64,000 bases of DNA, taken from NCBI GenBank assembly GCA_947683425.1, contig CANTUQ010000004.1, positions 7,354,001 through 7,418,000 on the forward strand. Reading direction: 5' to 3'. Position 1 is the first letter of the stretch, and each line of letters begins with the position of its first letter. The position numbers and the translations under genes are program-made. The DNA is from Excoecaria cochinchinensis (taxonomy: Eukaryota > Streptophyta > Magnoliopsida > Malpighiales > Euphorbiaceae). Under the pieces are notes generated by a model. That model made no database searches. It worked only from the letters and a program-made list of their open reading frames with translations, and was not told the DNA's origin. Of the stretch, positions 44,425 to 56,004 are shown piece by piece.

Positions 44425-46191
44425 TTAAACAAGATCCAAAATTCATAAGGGTTCGTGAGGAACTAGATGGGGACCTGATTGGGGTCCAAACGGAATTGAG
44501 GCTGCAGCTAAAAGACTCCATTAGGAATGCCTAACTATCCACTAGACTGACTTTCGCAGGTCGTGAATAATCCAAATCATGTCTCAATTCACAATATATA
44601 TATAATTTGTCATGCATAATTCATATAAATATAGTCATATAAACAAGTTCATATAACATACAGTAGGAAAAAGACAAGAAAGAGACATTTGAAGTTCATT
44701 TTGGGAAAACTGGGCACGTGAGAAAATAGGGCAGATCAGGGGGCTTCTGTCACGCTCACGATAGTAAGACATCGAACACGAGTCATGCTGAAGGACACGA
44801 CTCATGTCGGATATCCCTCCTCCCTGTCGTGCTCTAAAGCATGACATGTAGAAGAATCCACACCAGCACGAGTCGTGCTGAGTGAGCACGAGTCATGCTG
44901 ATCAAGCACGAGTCGTGTTGATCCTCACCTGCTGCCAACGTCCTGCTGAGATGCACAACTCGCACATACGGAAGGGAGCATGAGTCGGAAGGCCATCAAA
45001 TTCTCAAGCAAAACACGCAAGAGCTGGAAATCCTCTTCTGTTGCACTCTCGAGAACGTCGCGCTCGTGACAGGAGCGGGATTTCTAGTCCCCAGCAAAAT
45101 GCAGAACCTAGAATTTTCCTCCAAACCAAAACCATTTTGACCCAAATCACTCCCAACTCAATCTTACCTCAAATTAGGCCTTCCAAATACCATAACCAAC
45201 ATCAAGCAACATATTTCCACAATTAATTCCAAAATAAGTCATCAATTCACAAATCAAGATCTCAAAAATCACAAAACCAGAAAATTATGTAGCTAAGTTC
45301 AATCAACTTCACATTTGATTCAATAATTCAATACTTATGCAACATAACTCATCAAAACTCAAAACCCATATCATATATACCAATATAAGCCTATTTACAC
45401 ATTATAAATTCTAGAATTTTATGCATATCTCAAAACCCTTATATGAACATCAAATCAAAGCAAGTTCCCAAACCTGAATTTCCTAAGCTCTAAATCACTT
45501 AGTGCCACTAATACCAGCCTTCTCCTTGCCTTTAGGATCACGAGGAGGCTCCACTAACACCCAAAACACAAAACCCAAACAAAAACAAACCAAACACCAA
45601 CCCTATATCAAAACCCAAACCAGAAATGCGAAGAAGAAGAAGAACAAGATGAAAGAGATGAAGGAAATGCAGAAAACTTACCAAAAAGAAGACTAAGAAA
45701 TGATCAATTCCCACCACACCAACTTGGATCCAAGCTAGGGTTCTTTTGAGAAGAGAAAATGAAGAAGAAGAGTGGGGGAGAAGAGAAGAACGGGAAAAGA
45801 GATGGAAATTCTGCTTTTCCAATTCTCTTTCTTCTTTTTATTCATCTTTTCCTAACCCTAGCCATGTGTCCTCTTCCTAGTGGTGGATCTTGATCACTCA
45901 CACCCAACAAGCATGCACTACAAACACACAAAGCTCTCCCAACTAAAAACACCCTACAATTGTGTGAGTACAACACACAAACATAATTCACTCACTCACA
46001 TCCTACAAACATGTGAGCAACACACCCAAATGCAACCCAACTAATTCCCCTAGTACCGTACATGCACCCACATACTAGCACAACCCGTAAACATGCATTA
46101 TACCCAAAATACCCTTATGACATGCCAAAACACACTCAATGCACATGCACAAACATGGCTCAAACTTCTAGGGGGCAAATGGGATGTGACA
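44425..46191 (-). repeat. 5' LTR of B, right part
   Basis: This continues B's LTR after the H insertion to its start, TGTCACATCCCA-type on the minus strand at 46191. It holds the palindrome island (44750-45075), the mini-exon block (about 45475-45680) and AG|GTTTGGGA. The open frames at 45502-45822 are LTR sequence. Confidence 0.9.
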
Positions 46192-46268
46192 AATTCTTTT
46201 CGCGATATTCTCTCTAATATATGTTATTATTCTAACCATACAAAACATTATGCAAGACACTAATTCAA

Positions 46269-47569
46269 TCAAACACAAACAATCACATTAAGCAACATAC
46301 CAGGCAACCCATCTTGGTCTTTCATACCCTCTTCTAAGGTCGTATAATACACTCTACTCGTAGGCACACCAAAATCTAGTCGCTCCACTATTTCAGAAAT
46401 AACACCCGATCGCTGTCCGGCTTGACCAGTTCCACTTCTATCTCTTCCTCTTCTTTCACTCCCAGGGTTTGGTACACTATCTCTTCTCGATTTCATAGTA
46501 AGATTCTCTTGTGCTTGAGGAGACTTTGCTACCAGATGATCAGAACCACCACACTTAAAATAGGCTCTGGTGAGTTTTCGACATACACCCCAATGGGTCT
46601 TTCCACAATGATCACATGTCATCGGGACACTTCCTTTACTTGATGGAGCTGAAACTCCAACTTTATTAATTGACATCTTCTTACCTGACTTCTTATGACC
46701 CACTGCTCTTGGTATTGCACTAAACATACCTTGATTGTCTCTGGTCTCATGAACTTTCTCACCCGAACTAAATCCGAACGTACTAACTTACGACTTTCTC
46801 TTTTGATTCTTTCTTTGAACTATCTATGACTTTTCCACTTTCAATCCAGCTAATACTAGCTGATAATAGCTTACCGTTTGCAAAGAAGTCATTGCAGCTA
46901 TCAATCCCTTGATTATTTCATTCAAACCCTCTTCGAATTACCGACACTTAAACTCTTCAGTCATTAAAGCATCCGGTACATACTTACTAAGGTGACTGAA
47001 TTCTTTCTTATAGTTAGCCACACTCAAAGTTCCTTGCTTTAGACTAACAAATTCCCTCCACTTCACCTCTCGGTATGAGTTGGTAACATATCTCTTTTCA
47101 AACTCTTGTACAAAGAACTCCCAAGTCAAATTTATAGTTCGCTGTGGATTTCTTAATACCAACTTCAACCAGTCGTATGCTTGACCTTGCAACAAAGATA
47201 CAGCACATGCCACTCGCTGCTCTTGTGAACAATTTATCTCTTGCAATATTCTCTCCATTTTTCTATCCAAAACTCTGCTATATCTGATTCATCTACTGAA
47301 GTCCCTCTAAATTCCTTAGCTCCTCTTTTGCTAATCACATCCGAAGGTGCCTTCGTTGCAGTCAACCTATCTATCATCTGCATTAAGCCCTGCACTAATA
47401 ATGGGTTTTTTGAAACTAAGGGTGGGTTCCTAACAGGTGGAGGCTCGGGTACGTATTGATTAGCATGAACTGGGTTAACACTTTCGGTAGTCTCACCTAT
47501 CTCTTCACTAGGATCGAATTTTATTATCACTCTACAAAACAAAATAAACAACATCTGCATTATGTCCAT
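46269..47569 (-). pseudogene. Gag (capsid/nucleocapsid) remnant of element D
   Basis: The first piece (47569-47234) carries the conserved RLTATKAPSDVISKRGAKEF segment. A frameshift near 47250 leads to 47270-46938 (CAVSLLQGQAYDWLKLVLRN, LTWEFFVQEFEKRYV, WREFVSLKQGTLSV). A stop at 46935-46937 separates this from the CCHC knuckle (CDHCGKTHWGVCRKLT, then YFKCGGSDH at about 46560). The last piece runs RVYYTTLEEG to a stop at 46269, the same point where G's gag frame leaves the pol homology. Nothing of protease or RT follows. Gene order is primer site, gag, polypurine tract. Confidence 0.85.
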
Positions 47570-47637
47570 ACTCTAAATTGACTCAAATTAATTTCTATTC
47601 ACTATAAATCCTATAGTCCAGAAACGTCTAAGACTAT

Positions 47638-47649
47638 GCTCTGATACCA
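47638..47649 (-). other. iMet-tRNA primer-binding site of D
   Basis: The reverse complement is TGGTATCAGAGC, 5 nt from D's LTR boundary at 47655. Confidence 0.88.
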
Positions 47650-47654
47650 CAACT

Positions 47655-48858
47655 TGTAACACCCTAATGCCCCTCAGAAGGACAAGGGAGTGCTATGCGA
47701 CATACACATAATAATAAAAATACAAGATATAATGAAAAGACTTAAAACATACTTAATAAAAGGATTAACATTACATTAACTAATTATAGGTTTACATCTT
47801 TAAGTACAAAATTACATATTATATATACATATAATCCAGTTATACAAAAATTGGAACATGAACTATAGATTATAAAAGAATAACCTAGCTAGAAGATCAC
47901 ACTGAAGACTTCTCCTAATGGCCAGCAGATGTTCCACTCAAAACACGGGTCCAACCAATAAACCTACAATAATCCACTACAAATAAATCATGTATTAACA
48001 TACTATAGCAACACACACTAATATTAAATGGTAACAAATATTCTTTAATGCCATACTTCATATCAATAAATCACTAACATATAATGATACTAGAATACCT
48101 CCATAGCATGGCAATTATATCATGTAACACAATACTATAGACTATCAATACAATAATAACTTAGGATAGCCTAAACCAATACAGTAGTGGATAACGGGTA
48201 CACTAGATACTACTTGGGTACCGATCACTAGATTATTAAAGAGAACAATATTAGCACTAGAGATGTATAAATCTCAAAACACTAAATACCGATTAGGCAC
48301 CAACACTAGTAGCTGCGAACACTAACGCTTATAAGCATGCTTATCTACCCATGACTCGATTACAGGCTATAAATGAATTATCTCACTTAATGTTCACATA
48401 TATATAAACATTCCTATCACTTTATGTATAGCCATCCATGAACCAAGCTTCATTATTCAAATGCATAAATACACTTACTAATTTCACATGCATAAACAAT
48501 TATAGGTCACATAGTATAATTCATAAGAATTAAAGTAAAGGATTCACATTTGGAAATTCCAGTAGTGTCGCGCTCGCGACCTTTGTCGTGACCGCGACAG
48601 GGTAGGGATAACTCTTCTTCCGTGCATACGGCATAGTTCGCACGCACAACAGAACACCACAAGCACTACTATCGCGCTCGCGACAGTGCACAATCTAACA
48701 ATAAACATCCTACGGAGCATTTTGTCACGCCCGCGACAATTGTCGCGCTTGCGACAGAACACAGTTCTCAACTCAAAGTTATAATTTCACATACCTCTAA
48801 TAGCACTTATTTACACTACTCACTTTACATGCACTCTAAGCAAATCATCAACATACCT
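47655..48858 (-). repeat. 5' LTR of D, left part (continues 59298-60203)
   Basis: The LTR end is plus-strand tgtaacaccctaatgcccc. At 48565-48765 lies a palindrome island of gtcgcgctcgcgac forms, better preserved than in the 3' LTR. E interrupts it at 48858 with target duplication tacct. No gene is present. Confidence 0.88.
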
Positions 48859-51800
48859 TGTAATGGCCCAAATACCGGTCTAAAAATGTCAGTGCAATAT
48901 TTCAGTGTTACCATGATAATTATAGTGTTAAACAGTGTAGGGAGTGAGTTTACCAGTGTCGAAGTTCAGTGTTAAGTGTGTTAAAAATATAGTGATTCTG
49001 GGAAAGATGACACCGGGATGGCTATACAGCGAACTCGGCTGTCCGGCGCCCGAAAAATTATAATTTCGTGAAAAATGATCTGTGGGTCGTAAATAGTCTA
49101 GTGGTGAAATTGGAACTGAAAATGGAGCTAAAATGACCTTCAAAAGTCATTCTAGAGTTGGAAGTGATTTCTATGAATTTTGACAGCTTCAGAGTTCAAT
49201 TTTACGGTAGAAGGAAAATTGATCGAATCGAACCGGTTTAAGTGAGCTAGTACCCAAATGAACTATGATTTAGCTCAAATTTTATAGGGAGCCTATTTTT
49301 GATGTTTTGAGATCAATTGAATTCATTAGAAGTAAAAATAATGAGAGGAACATATAAATTCTTTGGAAAAGCATAAATAAACCGAAAAATCAAAATTTTG
49401 GTTGGACCACTTCGATTTATAAGGGGGCTATATATAGCGAGAAATGGCTGGATTTTTCTAGAAAAATCTAGCCAAAGTCGGAATCATCTTCCTCCCCCAA
49501 AATATTACCTCTTTTCTCTCTCTTTCCTCCATTTTCATCTCTTCTACCCCAATTTTTCTCCAAATCTTAGCTCCCTAACTAAATTTCAGCTCCTCTACAA
49601 TCCTATAGGAGTTTTTGGAGTTCATTTGGTGCACTAGAAGTGGGTAAAATCAAGAGATCAAAGGTTATGGTTCTTCAAGAAAAAGGGAAGTTCCTCATGC
49701 CAAAGGGGAAGATAAGCAACTCTAAAGTGATATAAAGCTTGGAAAAGAGGTTTGTGGTTACTAAATCTACCTATTTCCTAATGTATAAGTTGATTTTTAG
49801 GTTATGTTTAAGTGCGGGTATAAGATAGAGATGTGATTAATTAAATCTAAATTGATATTCATGCTTAGAAGGCTTAAATTAGTGTATAAATATGATTAGA
49901 TGAAATTAAAACAAAGTGTTATGAAAATCACTATAGCAGCCGAATGGTATACCTAAGATAAAATGAGATTTTAATGAGTTTTAAGGCATGAAATTAATGT
50001 TTATAACATCTATAATTAGTGTAATTCATGATAGAGTGAATAAAGAAATTAAAAGAAATCATAGTGAAGGAATGATAGTGAGGTCGAATGGTAATAAGTG
50101 GATTATAATTGAATATATGACGATATATGGCATGAAAATGGTATACATGATGTGTATAACTTGAAATAAGTGTAATTGAGTGATTAAGAGAAATTATAGT
50201 GCATGATATGGGATTTTGAACTCTTGGCAGAATGTTACATGTGAGATTATATATGTATATTTTGATTGTATATGTAATATAATGGAATATTATGACTATG
50301 TGATGATAAATAAGTGTGCATGCAGAGTGGTAAGTGAAAATGAGATGTATGATAAATTTTGCATAATGACATAATGTGATAATAATATGAATTTTGAGAA
50401 ATATTGCCCTTAGTAATTGTCTGGTAGTGAAATCTAGTCCAGGATATAGATGGCTAGCCACAGGTATTCCACACTACAGTATGAGTCATGACGACTCATT
50501 ATTGATAAGCAAATGAGAGCTTATCACAGTGTACAGTGATATTCAGTGTATAGTGTAGTGCAGTGCAGTGAAATTGGTCCTGCTGGGACCATTTTATAGT
50601 TAAATGTGTTTGTGTGGCCCATTTCCCACATATCCGGTCAGTAAATTTTGTACTGGGCCCATACTAGGGGCATATTGGTAAATATGCGATAAAAATGATT
50701 AAAATAATGAAATTGGTCAAAATAAGTGAAAATAGAACTAAAATGAAGAAAATAGAAAGCTTACGGGTAAATGGTAATTTTACTAAAAGTTGGTAAAAAT
50801 TGGTAAAAATAAGTTAAAAGTGTAAATGGAAGGGTAAAATGGTAATTTTTGTAAAATATGATGCTTAAATAGTGAAATAGTGAAAATGTGATAAAACAAT
50901 GACTAAATGTAATTTGGCTAAATTGTAAGTTAAAGAGTGGAAAAATGAAGTAAAAAGGGTATAATTGTAATTACATAAGTTAATTAAGTGTAAAAGTGAA
51001 AAATAAACATAAATGAAATTATTTGTGTAAATATTTAATAAAAAAGGGTATTTTTGTAATTAAATGTTAAATAAGGACATAAGTGTAATTAAAGTGGAAA
51101 AGGGAATATAATGGGTATTAATGTAATTGTAAGGACATAGTGGTAATTAATGAAAAAGAAAGGATATAGTGGGAATTAATGGAAATGTTAAGGACATAAG
51201 TGGAAATAAGAGAAAAAATTAGAGATTAAAATGTAATTAATGGGAAATAAAGAATTAAGTGTGCTAATAAAATAAATAATGCAATTAAGTAAATAAAAGT
51301 GCAATTAAATGATGTAATCTATAGTTATGAGAATAATTAAGTGATTAAATAAATAATAATGTGATTAATTAAGTGAAATGGGAAGAAATAATAATAAGTG
51401 AAAATAATAAGTATATGTATTTATAATATGTTAATTAAATAAGATTAGTTAGGAAATTTTTAGATTGGTAACCACCACTGGGCATTCTAATGCTCAGCAA
51501 GTAATTGTTTTTGACTATGTGTAGGTACCCCATCGGACTGGAGCAGTATACCTCGGAATTTTGGTGGAGCAAGCTAAAGGAGCAGAAGTGGATTTTATTT
51601 TGTATGTGTAGTGGATAAATTGTGGCATGTATATACTTATCTAGTATTTGATTTTGGGCATGTAATGATGTTATATGTTATTTTATCTGTGTGGATTATT
51701 TTGTGATAGTGTGAAGAAAGGTAGATCGGAAAGGTATCGATATAGGATGATATTGTTGTTGTGCCCTTGCCGGGGCTGTGGAGATTTCAATTTGCAGGTT

Positions 51801-51994
51801 TGGGTAGTGCAATTTACTAGCCGTTATACTGCAGGGTATGTAAAGTGAATAAGTGAATAAAGTGTTAAGTGAACTTAGTGTTAATAAATATGAGTATAGG
51901 GAAAAAAATTGACCTGTAATTTCATAAGTGAATGACAGTTAACCGATCATGGTAATTGCACAGTATCACTAAGTCGGCAGTATACGTATAGGGT
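48859..51994 (+). repeat. 5' LTR of E
   Basis: It starts TGTAATGGCCCAAATACC. A TATA box (TATATATA, 49429-49436) is followed by a CT-rich leader, then a short frame MVLQEKGKFLMPKGK... ending ATA-TAA (from 49671) and AGAG|GTTTGTGG. The middle (50640-51460) is a low-complexity stretch of repeated aatggtaa/aagtgtaat phrases. A hairpin CTGGGCAT/ATGCTCAG is at 51478-51497. Compared with the 3' LTR it lacks about 110 bp (equivalent of 56307-56416). Confidence 0.88.
49429..49436 (+). promoter_or_regulatory. TATA box of E LTR (copy 56708-56715)
   Basis: CTATATATAG, about 570 nt into the LTR, kept in both LTRs, with a CT-rich leader 60-130 nt downstream. Confidence 0.65.
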
Positions 51995-52002
51995 ATTGTT
52001 AA

Positions 52003-52163
52003 GTGATTCTAAGATCGGAGTGGAGATTGTTAAGTGATTGTATATACATGCTAATGGAAGTGAATATTTTGTTATAGCAAAGGTTTAGGTGATTCTAAGA
52101 TCGGAGTGGAGATTGTTAAGTGATTGTATATACATGCTAATGGAAGTGAATATTTTGTTATAG
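52003..52163 (+). repeat. 75-bp direct duplication at the LTR/leader junction of E
   Basis: 52003-52077 and 52089-52163 are identical (gtgattctaag...gttatag). They sit where the LTR terminus and primer site should be. Confidence 0.95.
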
Positions 52164-52199
52164 TGCTGATGTATGCTTGCTCCTTGTTATAGTGATCAA

Positions 52200-55100
52200 A
52201 TGGCATCCGACAGAAGCTATAGTGTTGAGGATGGTGAGAGTGAAGCCTTGGTGAGTGTAGGTCGAGCTGGGACTCCACGACAGAATTCGACTTCTTCAGT
52301 GCCACCTGCCCCACCTCAACCTGAGTTTTTGACTATGATGACGGACTACATTAGACACTGAATCCATATTGAGATGGAACAACATCAACAACAACCTCAA
52401 CAGCTAGTGCCAGTGCCACAAGTAGCTCCAGTACAGAGAAAGCCTATCCTGGAGCAGCTTAAAAGATGGGAGCTGAGTACTACTTTGGTAGAGAATCAGT
52501 GACCTCAGAACAAGTAGAAGAGTGGTTGTTCTAAATTAAGAGATTATTTGAGAGATTAAGTGGCTACCTCGATGATGTGCTGAGGACAGAACCTAGATTG
52601 ATGGAAAGATTTGAGCTTGGCCTTCTCGACAAAATCAAGCAGATAGTTAGTGGAATGAATCATCCAAACTTGAGATCTCTAGTAGCTGCACGTATTAAGG
52701 TGGAGACATCCCAGATGCATGAGGCAGAGAGACAGGCACTATTTCAATAGAAAAGGAAACCAGGCCAGTCTAATGGAGTCGGTAGCCAGAGTAAGAGGTC
52801 TCGAGGGCCACCACCATCCCAGAGTAGGGGATCGGTAGCAGCGACATGAAGTCAAAAGAAACGAGCTGGCAGTAATGTCCCAGCACCTGGAGCAGGATCA
52901 TCAGCACCCTGAGGGAGAGGCAGGGGGACGGCCTCCCACACTATAACCAGATCTCCACCACCATCTCAGGGACAGAGTCTTCGGGTCGAGCTTATGCAGT
53001 GAGGGCCCGTGATCAGGAGGATGCTCCAAATGTGATATTAGGTAAAGTTTCTCTATTTTCTAATTCCGTGTATGCACTTATAGATCCCGAGTCCACACAT
53101 TCATATATCAGCACAAATATTGCACGGGGAAATGGGTTAGAAAGTTCTCTTTTAGACCATGATATCCTAGTGAGCAACCCATTGAGTCACAGTGTTATAG
53201 TGAATCGAGTGTATAGAAATTGCCCCATAAGTATTCAGGATTGTGTTTCCTCCTCTAATTTGATTGAACTCCCCTTCAAAGAGTTCAATGTTATATTGGG
53301 AATGAATCGGTTAGCCACTCATCATGTGATGGTTGACTGTAAAAAGAAAGAGAGTGACTATTAAGACTTCAGATGGTCAAGAAATAACAGTGGTGGGCCA
53401 AAGACCCAATTATCTATTTGACGTCATCTCAGCCACAGCAGCAAAGCGGTTGATTAGAAAAGGTCGTGAGGCATATTTATGCTATGCAGCGGAAGCAAAG
53501 AAGGGGACGCCTAAGCTATCAGACGTGCCTACAGTGTGTGAGTTCCCATATGTGTTTCCGAAAGATCTTCTAGGCTTACCACCTGATCGAGAGATTGAAT
53601 TCTCCATTGATGTAGGCCCAGGAACTGCACCAGTTTCCATTGCTCCATATAGAATGGCGCCAGTAGAGTTAAAACAATTGAGGATTTGGCTACAAGAATT
53701 GCTTGAGAAAGGCTTCATAAGGCCTAGTGTATCCCCATGGGCAGCTCCAGTGTTGTTCATGAAAAAGAAAGATGGAACTCTTCGTTGTGTATTGATTACA
53801 GGCAACTGAATAAATTGACAATCAAGAATAAATATCCATTGCCACGTATTGAAGATTTGTTTAACCAATTGAAGGGTGCAGGTGTGTTTTAAAAGATTGA
53901 TTTGAGATCAGGATATCATCAATTGAAGATTAAAGAAGCAGATGTGCCTAAGACAGCCTTTCGCACCCGATATGGACATTATGAGTTCTTAGTGATGCCT
54001 TTTGGACTCACGAATACACCAGCAGCTTTTATGGACCTTATGAACAGGATCTTCCGTTCATGTCTAGATCAGTTCGTAGTGGTCTTTATTGATGATATTC
54101 TGGTGTATTCAAAGACTCCAGAAGGGCATGACAAACATTCGAGAATCGTGCTACAGACCCTAAGAGATAGGAAGCTGTATGCCAAGTTCAGTATGTGTGA
54201 TTTCTGGTTGAATGAAGTATCTTTCCTTGGACATATAGTGTCAACAAAAGGTATTAAATTGGATACTAAGAAGATTGAAGCAGTGTCATAGTGGAGAACA
54301 CCCAAGAATGTCGCTGAAATTAGAAGTTTCTTGGGTTTAACAGGCTACTACAGAAGGTTTGTTAAAGTATTTTCTATTATTGCAGCACCTTTAACATGCC
54401 TATTGCAAAAGTAGGCAAAATTTGAGTGGACAGAAAAGTGCCAAGCCAGCTTTGATCAGTTTAAGAGAATGTTGACAGAAGCTTCAGTGTTAACTCAACC
54501 CGAATCAGGCAAAGACTTCACCATCTATAGTGATGCATCTTTGAATGGTTTGGGTTGTGTGCTAATGCAAGATGGGAAAGTGATTGCTTATGCCTCTCGC
54601 CAGCTAAAAATCATGAAATGAACTACCCCACACATGATCTTGAGCTAGCAACGATAGTGTTTGCACTGAAGATATGGAGGCACTACCTTTATGGTGAAAA
54701 GTGTTATATATTCATAGATCATAAAAGTTTGAAATACTTGCTCACACAGAAGGAGCTAAATCTCAGACAGCGAAGATGGCTTGAATTGAAAAAGGATTAT
54801 GAATGTTTCATTGATTATCATCCAGGGAAGGCTAATATAGTGGCTGATGCACTTAGTAGAAAGTTCATGGCAGCATTGAAAGCTATGAATGTGAAGCTTG
54901 ATGTAGCTGACAGTGGAGCATTGGTAGATGAGTTACAAGTCAAGCCTAACTTTATGAAGCAAGTTAAAGTCGCTCAGAAGCAAGATGACAAATTGATGGC
55001 AGTGATAAATCGAGTGAAGAATAACGGCAGTGTTGATTATACAGTGGCCCCAAATGGTACTGTATATTACAAATAAAGCTTATGTGTGCCAAATCAACCA

Positions 55101-55950
55101 GAATTAAAGAAAAGTATCTTGATAGAAGCGCACCACAGTAGTTATGCTATACACCCAGGGGGTAACAAGATGTATCAAGATTTGAAGATGCATTATTGGT
55201 GGCCAGGAATGAAGTGTCTGATATGTCAGCAAGTGAAGGCAGAACACCGAGTGCCATCCGGGTTACTTCAGCCTACATCCATGCCCGAATGGAAGTGGGA
55301 CCAAGTGACAATGGATTTTGTGACTGGGTTACCTATGACCCGAAGGAAGCATGATGCAATTTGGGTGATTATCGACAGACTTACTAAATCTACGCATTTC
55401 TTACCAGTGAGGATAGATTTTCCATTGACTCGACTTGAGGAATTGTATATCAATGAGATAGTGAGACTGCATGGAGTACCCACCTCAATCATTTTAGACA
55501 GAAATCTTATGCTGACTTGAAGAGAAAAGACATAGAGTTCCAAGTAGGTGATAAAGTGTTTTTAATGGTTTCGCCATGAAGCAGGTTCTCAGATTTGGGA
55601 AGAAGGGTAAGTTATCACCCAGATTCATTGGGCCATATAAAGTGATTCAACGAGTGGGACCAGTGGCATATAGGCTAAAGCTTCCACAGGCCTTGGAAAA
55701 GATTCATGACGTATTCCATGTGTCGATGTTGAGAAGATATTGATTCGATCCAAGCCATGTGATTGAACCAGAAGAAGTGCAAGTGCAAGCTGATCTGACT
55801 TCTGAAGAATATCCAGTCAAGATCTTAGCTAGAGAGATCAAACAACTTAGAAACAAGCAAATTCCCTTAGTGAAAGTGCTCTGGAATCATCACAACGTGG
55901 AAGAAGCGACATGGGAGCCTGAAGCAACCATGCAACAGCAGTATCCATAG
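52200..55950 (+). pseudogene. Gag-pol remnant of element E
   Basis: Gag begins at ATG 52200 (MASDRSYSVEDGES) and has a CGA-to-TGA-type stop at 52360. Its zinc knuckle is not recognisable. The protease region reads ALIDPEST at about 53065 where related elements have DPGST. RT (MPFGLTNTPAAF, FIDDILVYS at about 54090), RNase H (from 54520, ADALSRK at about 54850) and integrase (CLICQQ, 55220; TMDFVTGLP, 55310) follow in shifting frames. Integrase breaks at about 55500, where the second catalytic Asp region and the Glu are lost by a deletion of roughly 390 bp, rejoining at RQKSYADLKRKD. The tail (55759-55950) has the chromodomain-like EEATWEPEATM. It is related to A and B but distinct. Confidence 0.9.
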
Positions 55951-55965
55951 CTTTTTCATTTAGGT

Positions 55966-55985
55966 AAATTTTGAGGGCAAAATTT
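55966..55985 (+). other. Pre-PPT hairpin of E, with polypurine tract (55990-56004)
   Basis: AAATTTTG-AGGG-CAAAATTT: relative to A and G one C-G pair is now T-A, keeping the stem. The tract aaggggggtagaat abuts the 3' LTR. Confidence 0.75.
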
Positions 55986-56004
55986 TCTTTAAGGGGGGTA
56001 GAAT

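Larger units (their letters stand above)
18635..46191 (-). mobile_element. Element B: Tekay-like retrotransposon with both LTRs interrupted
   Basis: The 3' LTR is 18635-19903 plus 24439-25729 (2560 bp without element G). The 5' LTR is 29859-30674 plus 44425-46191 (2583 bp without element H). The near-equal lengths and shared palindromes, mini-exon and ends show that they are one pair. The interior (25730-29858) carries a decayed gag-pol. The 5' LTR end next to the primer site reads TATA-type on the minus strand (plus-strand tataacacc at 29859) instead of the usual CA terminus. Confidence 0.88.

Noticed and set aside
50640..51460. Tandem satellite in the E LTR
   Set aside because: The aatggtaa/aagtgtaat phrases recur without a fixed period. 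It is low-complexity drift, also present in the 3' LTR.
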